From assembly GCA_020632655.1 (NCBI GenBank), contig JACKFD010000001.1, positions 496,001 to 560,000 of the forward strand: 64,000 bases of DNA, written 5' to 3'. This DNA is from Spirochaetaceae bacterium. GTDB lineage: Bacteria; Myxococcota_A; UBA9160; UBA4427. The notes under the pieces are model-generated. The model made no database searches and was not told the DNA's origin. It saw nothing but the letters and a program-made list of their open reading frames with translations. Each line of letters starts with the position of its first letter. Within the stretch, counting starts at the first letter, position 1. The position numbers and the translations under genes are program-made. Below, one piece after another: positions 53,448 through 64,000 of the stretch.

Positions 53448-53801
53448 ATGGCACAGAGCGGCGGGGCCGAGCGACGCAAATACCATCGCGTCGCCACCGA
53501 CCAGGTCATCTCCTTCGCGGAGCTCGACGAGAAGGACCGCCTCGCGGTCTCGAAGAACCTGTCGACGGGGGGCCTGAGCTTCGAGGCCGTCGGCTGCGAG
53601 ATCAACCTGGGCGACGTGCTGCGCGTGACCTTCAACGTCGGCGAGCACACCCTGGTCGCGACCGGCCGCGTCGTCTGGGCGACGGACGTCGATCCGATCA
53701 CCCAGGAGATCGGCGTCGAGTTCCACGAGATCGACCCCGAGGCCCTGCGTCTGCTCGAAGAAGAGACGGAGCCCGCCCTCGAGCCCGTTCATCGCGGCTG
53801 A
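53448..53801 (+). CDS. PilZ domain protein
   Basis: A 117-residue single-domain PilZ protein. The c-di-GMP-binding pattern is present: RRKYHR (RxxxR-type) at the N-terminus and NLSTGGLSF as the (D/N)xSxxG motif, followed by a beta-barrel ending in IGVEFHEIDPE. It likely transmits c-di-GMP level to a partner. ATG 53448 is chosen after GGGGGA; upstream sequence is Arg/Pro-rich. It precedes surface-polysaccharide-type glycosyltransferases, which are plausible targets. Confidence 0.9.
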   Translation: MAQSGGAERRKYHRVATDQVISFAELDEKDRLAVSKNLSTGGLSFEAVGCEINLGDVLRVTFNVGEHTLVATGRVVWATDVDPITQEIGVEFHEIDPEALRLLEEETEPALEPVHRG

Positions 53802-53882
53802 ATCGGGCGGGCGGGTCGCCGCCCCACCCGCCGCCGTCGCGTCAGCTTGACACCCTGAGGGGCAGGGGCCACCGTCCGGCCC

Positions 53883-55115
53883 ATGGCGGATTTCCACCAG
53901 ACGGGCGTGATCACGACGCTCCACCGGCTCGGGGAGCCCGACCTCGCCCGTCTCGAGCGCGACCTCGTCCGCTACGCGGAGGAGCGCCCGATCGCGCTCG
54001 TGCTCCCTTCCCTCTACTCCGAGATCCACGGCCCCGCGCTCAAGCGCATCGTCGAGGAGCTCTCCCGCGTCCCCTATCTCGAGCAGTGCATCGTGAGCCT
54101 CTCGGGCAAGGCCGACGTCTCGGAGTACCGCGAGATGCGTGCGCTCTTCGAGCCCGTCCGCTGCCGGGATGGTGGGGGCGCGATGGTGATCTGGAACCAG
54201 GGGCCGCGGATCCGCGCGCTGGTCGATCGGCTGCGGGGAGAGGGGCTCCACGCGGGCGACGACGGCAAGGGGCGCGCCAACTGGATCGCCTACGGCTACG
54301 TGCTCGCGACCCATCGCGCCCGCGTCGTGGCGACACACGATTGCGACATCCTCGACTACGGACGCGACCTGCTGGCCCGGCTCTGCTACCCGACCGCCAA
54401 CCCGAACATGAGCTACGAGTTCGCGAAGGGCTACTACAGCCGCGTCTCGGATCGGATGCACGGGCGCGTGACGCGGCTATTCATGACGCCGTTCATGCGC
54501 GCGATGAAGTCGGTGATCGGGCCGGCGCCGCTGCTCGAGTACCTGGAGTCGTTCCGGTATCCGCTGGCGGGGGAGTGCTCGATGACGACGGAGCTGGTGC
54601 GGGCGAATCGCATTCCGGCGGATTGGGGCCTCGAGGTCGGCGTGCTGGCCGAGGTCTACCGCAACTGCTCGCTCAAGCGGATCTGCCAGGTCGAGCTCGT
54701 CGACAACTACGACCATAAGCATCAGGAGCTCTCGGAGAACGATCCGAGCGCCGGGCTGCATCGCATGGTGCGCGACATCGCGGCCTCGCTGATCCGCAAC
54801 CTCGCGAGCTACGGCGTCGAGTTCGATTCGGGCTTCCTGAATACGCTGATCGCGGCCTACGTGCGCACGGCCCAGGACGCGATCGCCCGCTACAGCGACG
54901 ACGCGAAGCTGAACGGCCTCGCCTTCGATCGCCACGAGGAGGAGGTCGCGGTCGAGACCTTCTCGGGGGCGCTGAGGGCGGCGGGGCTCGACTTCGTGCG
55001 GGATCCGATGGGCTCGCCGCAGATCCCGAACTGGACCCGGGTCGTGTCGGCGATGCCCGACTTCCTCGCGGATCTGCGTGCGGCGGTCGAGGCGGACGCG
55101 CGGGAGGCGGGCTGA
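53883..55115 (+). CDS. Glucosyl-3-phosphoglycerate synthase-like glycosyltransferase
   Basis: A 410-residue GT-A fold glycosyltransferase resembling the GpgS (GT81) group. The nucleotide-sugar metal motif is visible in ATHDCDILDYGRDLLARL, and the acceptor region in FRYPLAGECSMTTELVRANRIPADWGLEVGVLAEVY matches the family's PLAGE...GxGVExG pattern. GpgS makes glucosyl-3-phosphoglycerate, the precursor of the compatible solute glucosylglycerate. It is larger than mycobacterial GpgS, and no gpgP phosphatase is adjacent, so polysaccharide synthesis remains an alternative. Confidence 0.72.
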   Translation: MADFHQTGVITTLHRLGEPDLARLERDLVRYAEERPIALVLPSLYSEIHGPALKRIVEELSRVPYLEQCIVSLSGKADVSEYREMRALFEPVRCRDGGGAMVIWNQGPRIRALVDRLRGEGLHAGDDGKGRANWIAYGYVLATHRARVVATHDCDILDYGRDLLARLCYPTANPNMSYEFAKGYYSRVSDRMHGRVTRLFMTPFMRAMKSVIGPAPLLEYLESFRYPLAGECSMTTELVRANRIPADWGLEVGVLAEVYRNCSLKRICQVELVDNYDHKHQELSENDPSAGLHRMVRDIAASLIRNLASYGVEFDSGFLNTLIAAYVRTAQDAIARYSDDAKLNGLAFDRHEEEVAVETFSGALRAAGLDFVRDPMGSPQIPNWTRVVSAMPDFLADLRAAVEADAREAG

Positions 55116-55123
55116 GTCCGCGG

Positions 55124-56857
55124 GTGTCGGTCGGGCGGGCAGACGGGTCGGGGGCGCGCGTGTCGGCCGGGCGGGGAGACGGGCTCCCGCTTCTCGGCCT
55201 GCTGGGTGTCGCGGCGGCGCTGCGCGTCGTCGCCTGGCAGCGCACGGTCGTGCTCTTCAACGACGGCCCGGTCTTCCTCGCGATGGCCGAGGCGATCCGG
55301 GCCGGACGCGTCGGGCCCGTCGTGGCCCATCCCTATCATCCGCTCTATCCGGCCGCGACGGCGCTCGCAGCCGGGCTGGGTCTTCCGCTCGAGAGCGCAG
55401 CGGTCGCCGTGTCGATCGCGGGCGGCGTGCTCTCGGTGGCGGCGATCTTCTTCTTCGTACGCGAGCACTTCGATCGGCAGGCGGCCTGGCTCGCGGCTTG
55501 GCTGGTCGCGGTCCATCCCTGGGCGATCGACTTCTCGTCGGACGTGATGAGCGACGGGCTCTACGCCGGACTGCACCTCGTGTCCTTCGCGGCGATGGCC
55601 TCCCTCGTCGAGCGGCCGCGGCCCGCGGCCGCCGCGGTCTGCGGGCTCGCCGGTGGCCTGGCCTACCTCGTCCGACCCGAAGGCCTCGGGCTGCCGCTGC
55701 TCGCGGCGGGTGGGCTCGGCGTCCGATGGCTCGCTGCGCCCGATCGCCGCAGGCTGACGCGTCGAGTGGTCGGCGCACTGGCCGTGCTGCTCGTGGCGGC
55801 CGCCCTCTGCGTCGGACCGTGGATCACGGCGGTGGCGGCCGAAACCGGGGAGCTCGCGCTCACGCGCAAGAAGTCGCTCGCGACGCTCGCCTTCGGCGCG
55901 AACGCCCGAGTGGAGGAGGGGGCCGCCGCGTCCGCTCCGGACCCGATACCGACGTCACACATGCCGGTTCCGACAGGGGCGCCGGCGCCGAGCCCGGCGC
56001 CGGAGGCATCGCGCGGTTCGGGGAGCGGCGCCGAGCCCGGCGCCCTGCCGTGGCCCGCGTTCGCCGAGACCGTCGCGGGGCCCGGCGCGGCGCGTCCGAA
56101 GCGCGACCTGGCCGGGGCCCTCGAGACCGTGTCGCGGGTGCTCCGGACCTCGCTCGCCGCGTTCCGCTACGAGCTGCTGCCCTTCGTACTCGGGGGACTC
56201 CTCGTGCTGCGTCGTCGGGAGGGAGGGCTCGGCCGGCGGGAGGCGATCGTGCTCGCGCCGATCGTGGCCTACGGCGCGGTGCTCGTGTTGCTGGTCTGGG
56301 GGGCGGGCTATGTGAGTCGGCGCCACGCGCTCGCCTCCTGGCTGCCCGCCGTGGCGTACGCGGCGGTCGGCTGGCGAGCCGGCTGGACGCAGATCGTGGG
56401 GCGCCTCGTCGGGCCGCGCGATGGGGGTGGGGATCGAGCGCGCGCAGTCGCTCCGGCGACCGGCGTCGTCCTCGCGCTGGTGCTCGTGCTCGCGCTGGTC
56501 TGGGGCCCGCGCGACCTGCGGCTCCGGCGCGCCGATCGCGCCGGCCTGCGGGAGGCGGCGGAGTGGCTCGCGCGGAATCACCCGTCGAGCGGCGGGGTCG
56601 CGGCCCAGAAGCAGCGGATCGCCTACTACGCCCACGCGCCCTTCGTGCCATTGAGCGCGGGGCTCGAGGGGGCGCTCGAAGGGCGGCTGCGCGAGCAGGG
56701 CGCTCGCTGGGTCGTGATCGAGCGGGCCCGACTCGGCGATCACCTCGGTCTCGAGGCGGGGCTCGGTGGCTGGCTGCGACCGGTCCATCGCGTGCCCGCG
56801 GCGCCGGATGGAGCCGGCGTTCGCGGCGAGGTGCTGGTGCTCGAGATCGCGGACTGA
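55124..56857 (+). CDS. GT-C fold membrane glycosyltransferase (ArnT/PMT-like)
   Basis: A 577-residue polytopic protein with about ten membrane helices. The first periplasmic loop holds the acidic site expected for GT-C enzymes (VLFNDGPVFLAMAEAI), followed by AHPYHPLYPAATALAAGLG. A Pro/Ala/Ser-rich insert (about residues 260-320) lies in the middle. Such enzymes use polyprenyl-phosphate sugars in the periplasm to modify lipids, glycans or proteins. The GTG at 55124 lies 9 bp after the preceding gene; a second GTG at 55160 is possible. Confidence 0.78.
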   Translation: MSVGRADGSGARVSAGRGDGLPLLGLLGVAAALRVVAWQRTVVLFNDGPVFLAMAEAIRAGRVGPVVAHPYHPLYPAATALAAGLGLPLESAAVAVSIAGGVLSVAAIFFFVREHFDRQAAWLAAWLVAVHPWAIDFSSDVMSDGLYAGLHLVSFAAMASLVERPRPAAAAVCGLAGGLAYLVRPEGLGLPLLAAGGLGVRWLAAPDRRRLTRRVVGALAVLLVAAALCVGPWITAVAAETGELALTRKKSLATLAFGANARVEEGAAASAPDPIPTSHMPVPTGAPAPSPAPEASRGSGSGAEPGALPWPAFAETVAGPGAARPKRDLAGALETVSRVLRTSLAAFRYELLPFVLGGLLVLRRREGGLGRREAIVLAPIVAYGAVLVLLVWGAGYVSRRHALASWLPAVAYAAVGWRAGWTQIVGRLVGPRDGGGDRARAVAPATGVVLALVLVLALVWGPRDLRLRRADRAGLREAAEWLARNHPSSGGVAAQKQRIAYYAHAPFVPLSAGLEGALEGRLREQGARWVVIERARLGDHLGLEAGLGGWLRPVHRVPAAPDGAGVRGEVLVLEIAD

Positions 56858-56912
56858 GCGGCGATCACGGGCCGGATCTGGCACCCTATGCCGCCCGGAG
56901 GGGGCCGGCCGG

Positions 56913-58304
56913 ATGCTCTATCGCTACAGCGAAGTGTTCCGCACGCTGCTCGCGGCGGCGGACCTGGCACTCGTCGGCGCCGCCTGGATGGGCGCCTACG
57001 CGCTGCGCTTCGATGCGGGCATTCCGGCGCCGCTGGGTCGGCCACCGGCGATGGAGTACGCCTGGGCGCTGCTGCTGATCGGTCCGCTCTATTACGGGCT
57101 CTTCCGATCGCACGGCCTCTACGAGCCCCGGCGCATGGACTCGGCCCTGGGCGAGGCCGGTGCCGTCGTGCGCGCGACGGCCGTGGGCATCCTGGTGCTG
57201 GCGGCCGCGACGTTCTTCCTCCGCAGCTACTACTACTCGCGCATGGTGATCGGCTTCTTCGCCGTGCTCGCGCCGATCGGTGTGATCGGACTTCGATCGA
57301 CGATCCGAATGGCCCTGCGCGCCGCGAGACGTCGGGGCTTCAACCTCCGCTACGTGCTGCTGGTCGGCTCGGGCTCGCTCGCCGAGATGGTGGCGCGCCG
57401 GATCCAGGCGCGATCGGACGCCGGACTCGAGATCGTCGGCGTCGTGTCGGATGGGGCGCTCGGTGGGGGGGTCTCGGGCGTCCCCGTGATCGGGCGCTAC
57501 GCGGATCTCAAGGCGATCCTCCGCGCGCAGCGGATCGATCAGGTCCTGGTCGCGCTGTCCCGCCACGAGTCCGAGGTCTTCGAGAAGGTCGTCGCCGAGC
57601 TCGAGGACGAGATCGTCGACGTCAAGATCGTCCCGGACCTCCTCCACGGCTTCAGCCTGCGCAGCAGCGTCGAGAGCCTGGACGGTCTGCCCGTGATCGG
57701 TCTCCAGGAGACGCCGCTCGTGGGCTGGGCTGCGCTCGGCAAGCGGAGCTTCGACGTCGTCGTCTCGGCGACCGCGCTGATGCTGCTCGCCCCCGTCTTC
57801 GGCGCGATCGCCCTCGCGATCAGCGCGACCGCGGGGCGGCCGGTCCTGTATCGCCAGACGCGCATGGGACACGACGGTCGGGTCTTCGAGATCCGGAAGT
57901 TCCGCTCGATGCGTCGTGACGCCGAGTCCCAGGGGCCCGGCTGGACGCAGCCCGACGATCCGCGTCTGACGCGGATCGGTCGTTGGCTTCGTCGCTACAA
58001 CCTCGACGAGCTGCCTCAGCTCGTGAACGTGCTGCGCGGCGAGATGAGCCTAGTCGGCCCGCGGCCGGAGCGACCGGCGTACATCGAGACCTTCCGCCGG
58101 GACGTGCCCGGCTACATGCTCCGGCACAAGGTGCGCGCCGGCATGACCGGCTGGGCCCAGGTGCACGGCTGGCGCGGCGACACCTCGATCCATGAGCGGG
58201 TCGAGCACGACCTCTACTACATCCAGCGATGGTCGTTCTGGCTCGACCTGCGCATCCTGTTCATGACGCTCGTGCGCACGGGGCGGGATCAGAGGCCGCG
58301 TTGA
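56913..58304 (+). CDS. Undecaprenyl-phosphate sugar phosphotransferase (WcaJ-like)
   Basis: A 463-residue polyprenyl glycosylphosphotransferase that starts exopolysaccharide repeat-unit assembly. Four N-terminal membrane helices are followed by a CoA-binding-like Rossmann region (RYVLLVGSGSLAEMVARRI). The bacterial sugar transferase domain has KRSFDVVVSATALMLLAP, FEIRKFRSMR, LDELPQLVNVLRGEMSLVGPRPE and VRAGMTGWAQVHGWRG. The large-type architecture matches WcaJ (glucose-1-phosphate transfer). A GGAGGGGG site supports the ATG. Confidence 0.92.
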   Translation: MLYRYSEVFRTLLAAADLALVGAAWMGAYALRFDAGIPAPLGRPPAMEYAWALLLIGPLYYGLFRSHGLYEPRRMDSALGEAGAVVRATAVGILVLAAATFFLRSYYYSRMVIGFFAVLAPIGVIGLRSTIRMALRAARRRGFNLRYVLLVGSGSLAEMVARRIQARSDAGLEIVGVVSDGALGGGVSGVPVIGRYADLKAILRAQRIDQVLVALSRHESEVFEKVVAELEDEIVDVKIVPDLLHGFSLRSSVESLDGLPVIGLQETPLVGWAALGKRSFDVVVSATALMLLAPVFGAIALAISATAGRPVLYRQTRMGHDGRVFEIRKFRSMRRDAESQGPGWTQPDDPRLTRIGRWLRRYNLDELPQLVNVLRGEMSLVGPRPERPAYIETFRRDVPGYMLRHKVRAGMTGWAQVHGWRGDTSIHERVEHDLYYIQRWSFWLDLRILFMTLVRTGRDQRPR

Positions 58305-58346
58305 GGCGGGCTCGGGTCGCGAGCGGCGGCGGCTGCCTCGGCTCGC

Positions 58347-59555
58347 TCAATCGCGCAGGGCGCGCGCGACGACGCCCACGACCCGCTCGACCTGCTCGAG
58401 CCGCATCTCGGGAAAGAGCGGCAGGGCCAGCGTCTCGCGCGTCGCGCGCTCGGTCTCGACGAGCGGCGCCCGAGCCGCGGCGCCCTCGCTCCCGGTCGAC
58501 GTGGCCGGGAAGTAGCCGGCCAGGGCAGGCTGCTGGTGGAGGCCGAGGCGGTAGTAGATCTCGCAGGCGATGCCCTCGGCCTCGAGCCTGCCGATCAGAC
58601 TCGCGCGGCGCTCCGCCGGCACCCGGATCACGTAGCGATGGTAGGTATGACGACCGGGCTCCGGGCAGGGCTCCGGCGTGCGCAGAGGCAGTCCCTCGCC
58701 GTCGAAGGGCAGCGGCGAAGGCCGCGCCCCGCGCTCGGCAAAGAGCGCGTCGTAGTGCAGCGCCAGGCGCCGCCGCGCCCGGGTCCAGTCCTCGAGGTGG
58801 CGCAGCTTGAGACCGAGCGCGACGGCCTGCAGCGCATCCATGCGCGAGTTCAGACCGATCTCGCGGAACACCCCGGGCTCGGCCTCACCGTGACTGCGGA
58901 GTCTTCGCGCCGTCGCGGCCATTCCTTCGTCGTCGGTCAGCAGGGCGCCGGCGTCACCGAGCGCGCCGAGGTTCTTCGTGGGGTAGAAGCTGAGACAGGC
59001 CGCCCGACCGCGGGCGCCGAGGGCGCCACCGTGGCGGTCCCGCGTCCCGATGGCCTGGGCGGCGTCGTCCACGATCGCGACGCCGCGCGCCCGACACCAC
59101 GCTTCCAGCGGCCCGAGCTCGCAGGCGCGCCCGAAGAGATCGACCGGTACGACGGCACGCAGTCCGGGCGTCGCCTCGCCGCGCCGGATCGCATCCTCGG
59201 GATCGAGATTCAGGCTGCCGGGCAGGATGTCGCAGAAGACCGGTACGGCGCCGAGGCGCACGAGGGTCGAGGCGGTCGCGAAGAACGAGTACGCGGGGCA
59301 GAGCACGCGATCGCCGGGACCGACTCCGAGGGCGCGCAGGGCGATCCAGAGGGCATCCGTTCCGGAGTTGCAGGCGACCGCGAAGCGCGCCTCGCAGAGC
59401 GCGGCGAGCTGCGCCTCGAAGCGCTCGACGACCTCGCCCAGCACGAAGCGACCGCTCGCGAGCACGGCGGCGAGCCCTTCGAGCAGCTCCTCCTCGAGCG
59501 GCGCATGCTGGGCCGCCAGATCGATCATCGGAATCTTCGCGTCCGCGGCGCTCAT
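58347..59555 (-). CDS. DegT/DnrJ/EryC1 family sugar aminotransferase
   Basis: A 402-residue fold-type I PLP enzyme. It shows VACNSGTDALWIALRALGVGPGD, DDAAQAIG, the PLP lysine in LSFYPTKNLGALGDAG, and RMDALQAVALGLKL. These enzymes transaminate keto-sugars in nucleotide-linked sugar biosynthesis for O-antigen, capsule or glycans. The ATG at 59555 overlaps the upstream glycosyltransferase stop (ATGA), which settles the start over an earlier GTG. It converges on the WcaJ-like gene. Confidence 0.94.
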   Translation of the reverse strand: MSAADAKIPMIDLAAQHAPLEEELLEGLAAVLASGRFVLGEVVERFEAQLAALCEARFAVACNSGTDALWIALRALGVGPGDRVLCPAYSFFATASTLVRLGAVPVFCDILPGSLNLDPEDAIRRGEATPGLRAVVPVDLFGRACELGPLEAWCRARGVAIVDDAAQAIGTRDRHGGALGARGRAACLSFYPTKNLGALGDAGALLTDDEGMAATARRLRSHGEAEPGVFREIGLNSRMDALQAVALGLKLRHLEDWTRARRRLALHYDALFAERGARPSPLPFDGEGLPLRTPEPCPEPGRHTYHRYVIRVPAERRASLIGRLEAEGIACEIYYRLGLHQQPALAGYFPATSTGSEGAAARAPLVETERATRETLALPLFPEMRLEQVERVVGVVARALRD

Positions 59556-60775
59556 GCGGCACGCCACCCCGGCCGCGCGGGGGACCCTGCGCGCGAGCCG
59601 ATCGATTCGGACGTTCCTGCCGCCGGGCGACGCGGGACGAGCGTCTGCAGCTCGTCGTCGAGGGCCGCGTCGAAGCGCGCGGGCGAGAAGCGCTCGGCCC
59701 AGCGACGCAGGGCCGCGGGGGCGAACTCGTGCTCGATGCGCTCGAACGCCTCGACCGCCCGGGCCACGCCTTCCGGGCTCTGCTCGAAGAAGAAGAAGCC
59801 GGTCGGCTCCGGGGCGTCGCCCTTGTGATCCGGCGCCGGCAGTCCGGCCGATGCGACGGCGTTCACCGGGCGCACCGTGTCGAGCACCCCGCCGCGCCCG
59901 TAGGCGATCACCGGTCGCCCCGCCGCCTGCGCCTCGACGGCGATCAGTCCGAAGTCCTCGCGCTGCGGGTAGAGCAGGGCGCGGCAGTCGCGGTAGAGGC
60001 GAGCGAGGGTGCGGTCGTCGACGCGCCCGGTGAACTCGACGTTGGGCAGCCCCTCGCGCATCAGGCGCGCGCGCCCGGGACCGTCGCCCACCACGACCAG
60101 GCGTCGACCCGAGCGCCGGAAGGCCTCGATCACGAGCGCATCACGCTTGTAGGGGACGAAGCTCGAGACGAGCAGGTAGTAGTCGTCGCCCGGGCCGGTC
60201 GCCGGCTCGATCCAGGACACGTCGACCGGCGGCGGGACGACGCGCGCCTCGCGACCGTAGTGGCGCTCGATGCGGAGCGCGACCTCGCTCGAGATCGCGA
60301 GGAAGCGGTCGACCGAGCCCGGCCCGCTCGTTGCGACGTCGAAGCGCCGCAGCGCCCGCACGAGCGGCCTCGCCGCCAAGCGGCGCGGTCCGCGCCCGAG
60401 GTAGTCGCCCTGCAGGTCCCAGACATAACGCATGGGCGTGAAGCAGTAGGAGAGATGCGGCACGTCGCCCGGTACGTCGACGCTCTTGGCGACCGCGTGG
60501 CTCGTCGAGAGGACGAGGTCGTAGCCCGCGAAGTCGAAGCGGCGGATCGCCCAGGGAAAGAGGGGCAGGAGCTTGCGGTAGTAGGCCGCGCGGCCGGGCA
60601 GGGCGTCGAGGGGGCTCGTGACGATGCGCCGCGCCTCTATCGCGGCGGGCACGCGACCGGGCTCGTGGATCAACGTGTGGAGGTCGGCGTGGGGGAAGCG
60701 TCGCGCGAGGTGGTGGAGCACCCGCTCACCCCCCCGATAGCCGGTCAGCCAGTCGTGTACGAGCGCGACCTTCAA
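59552..60775 (-). CDS. Glycosyltransferase family 4 protein
   Basis: A 407-residue GT-B enzyme beginning KVALVHDWLTGYRGGERVL with a glycine-rich N-terminal loop. The C-terminal nucleotide-sugar domain has VVGDGPGRARL and the catalytic region YPQREDFGLIAVEAQAAGRPVIAYG (E-x7-E). It probably adds a sugar to a surface glycan. The TTG at 60775 gives the conventional N-terminus directly before KVALVHDW. It lies 35 bp after lon2 and overlaps the aminotransferase, so three leftward genes may be one transcript. Confidence 0.93.
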   Translation of the reverse strand: MKVALVHDWLTGYRGGERVLHHLARRFPHADLHTLIHEPGRVPAAIEARRIVTSPLDALPGRAAYYRKLLPLFPWAIRRFDFAGYDLVLSTSHAVAKSVDVPGDVPHLSYCFTPMRYVWDLQGDYLGRGPRRLAARPLVRALRRFDVATSGPGSVDRFLAISSEVALRIERHYGREARVVPPPVDVSWIEPATGPGDDYYLLVSSFVPYKRDALVIEAFRRSGRRLVVVGDGPGRARLMREGLPNVEFTGRVDDRTLARLYRDCRALLYPQREDFGLIAVEAQAAGRPVIAYGRGGVLDTVRPVNAVASAGLPAPDHKGDAPEPTGFFFFEQSPEGVARAVEAFERIEHEFAPAALRRWAERFSPARFDAALDDELQTLVPRRPAAGTSESIGSRAGSPARPGWRAA

Positions 60776-60810
60776 CGGCGCGATGCTAGCAGGCTGCTCG
60801 TCGGCGCCGC

Positions 60811-63300
<2,490 letters not shown>

Positions 63301-63494
63301 GGGACTCCTGGCGTGCGGGGGACGGGCCGGGCACGTCCCTCGATCAGGCGGTCCCCCGGCGGAATGCGCGCCAACGTAAACCCCACGACCCCGAGGTCAA
63401 CCCGTGCACCCCGGCCCGATCGGGCCGGATCCGGACCTCGTGTCGTACCTTGAGAGAGTCTGCAACCGACCGTTCTGATTGGGAAATTGATCCC

Positions 63495-64000
63495 CTACGA
63501 CTCCGGCTCGTCCCCGGGCCAGGTCGGCCAGTCCCGAGAGACCCGTCCGCTCCATCGGGGCATGCGCCGCTCGACGTGCGCCACGGGCCCCTCGATCGCG
63601 TCGGGCATGGGCATGATGTGCTTGTGGAGCGCCGTCTCGCGCCGCTCGACCGCCTCCGGGCCGAGCTCGAAGGACTCCCAGAGCAGGCGCTTCGAGACCG
63701 CGACCGAGAGCGGCGCCGCGTGGAGGGCCGTGTCGCGCGCGATCGCGAGGGCGGTCGGCAGGACCTCGCTGGCGGGCAGGATCTGGGTCGCGACACCCAG
63801 GCGGTCGAGCTCGTCGCCGAGGAAGGTGCGCCCGGTCAGCATGATCTCCGCCGCCCGCGCCAGCCCGACGAGCCGCACCATCGTCCAATGCGAATAGGCA
63901 TCGCCCATCACGCCCCGTCGCACCTGCACGATGCCGTACTTGCCCTCCCGCGCGAAGATCCGGACGTCGCATTGCATCGCGAGCGTCATCCCGAGACCGA
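63495..64000 (-). CDS. Enoyl-CoA hydratase/isomerase family protein, 5' truncated
   Basis: The C-terminal 167 residues of a crotonase-fold protein; the frame runs off the right edge and the N-terminal CoA-binding part is missing. Visible elements are GLGMTLAMQCDVRIFAREGKYGI (oxyanion region), RLVGLARAAEIMLTGRTFLGDELDRLGVATQILP and the C-terminal helical region. The usual active-site Glu pair falls near GIVQVRRGVMGD, where the pattern is not clearly kept. Roles in fatty-acid or aromatic degradation are possible. Confidence 0.85.
   Translation of the reverse strand, partial: GLGMTLAMQCDVRIFAREGKYGIVQVRRGVMGDAYSHWTMVRLVGLARAAEIMLTGRTFLGDELDRLGVATQILPASEVLPTALAIARDTALHAAPLSVAVSKRLLWESFELGPEAVERRETALHKHIMPMPDAIEGPVAHVERRMPRWSGRVSRDWPTWPGDEPES

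Noticed and set aside
58305..58346. A terminator hairpin between the WcaJ-like and DegT genes
   Set aside because: Only a short GCGAGC/GCTCGC stem with a long loop is present; too weak in GC-rich sequence.

Overview
The window is a very GC-rich (about 70%), gene-dense Gram-negative chromosomal segment. It carries 49 protein genes (the first and last cut by the window edges) and one tRNA. A complete type II secretion (gsp) locus with a PilM-like GspL and a GspN protein, two LonA proteases, frequent GTG/TTG starts and many 1-4 nt gene overlaps point to a deltaproteobacterial lineage in the broad sense (Myxococcota or Desulfobacterota-like). That placement is inference; there is no rRNA here. 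No phage, insertion sequence, CRISPR array or other obvious mobile DNA was seen, and base use looks uniform.

Layout. 1-3.9 kb: a dikinase with the glucan-water-dikinase domain order, coupled to a secreted penicillin-binding/beta-lactamase-fold hydrolase. 4-8.7 kb: gspN, a Ca2+/Na+ exchanger, CorA and an amidase. 8.7-27.1 kb: a leftward block which, in transcription order, reads gspC-D-E-F-G-H-I-J-K-L-M, fumC, ftsH, marC and a short siderophore-synthetase-like gene. A sigma70-like promoter precedes gspC, so the block could be one transcript of about 18.6 kb. 27.7-38.4 kb: rightward dnaK, hsp20 and lon (protein quality control), an OmpA-type lipoprotein, an ABC1/UbiB kinase, a flavin reductase, an alpha/beta hydrolase and a WS/DGAT-like protein. 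38.4-46.6 kb: a histidine kinase, an oxoamine synthase-GNAT fusion coupled to a dihaem cytochrome c, and a MarR-controlled dioxygenase plus CrtC-like pair. 46.8-49.6 kb: tRNA-Leu(GAG) and a pgk-tpiA-secG operon with a recognisable promoter and terminator. 49.7-53.3 kb: an acylase coupled to a degenerate Y-family polymerase. 53.4-60.8 kb: PilZ protein, glycosyltransferases, an initiating sugar-phosphate transferase and a sugar aminotransferase, that is, a surface-polysaccharide or compatible-solute region. 60.8-64 kb: a second lon and a truncated enoyl-CoA hydratase.

Functional themes. The T2SS genes would build a complete outer-membrane secretion machine. Its secretin carries an additional C-terminal SPOR domain, which would tie it to peptidoglycan. 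FtsH, DnaK, Hsp20 and two Lon proteins form a dense proteostasis set. Several genes belong to known families but have altered active sites (WS/DGAT, penicillin acylase, Y-family polymerase). Together with the PLP synthase-GNAT fusion and the promoter-embedded MarR palindrome, these are the best leads for new biology. All assignments come from reading the sequence; no database search was run.
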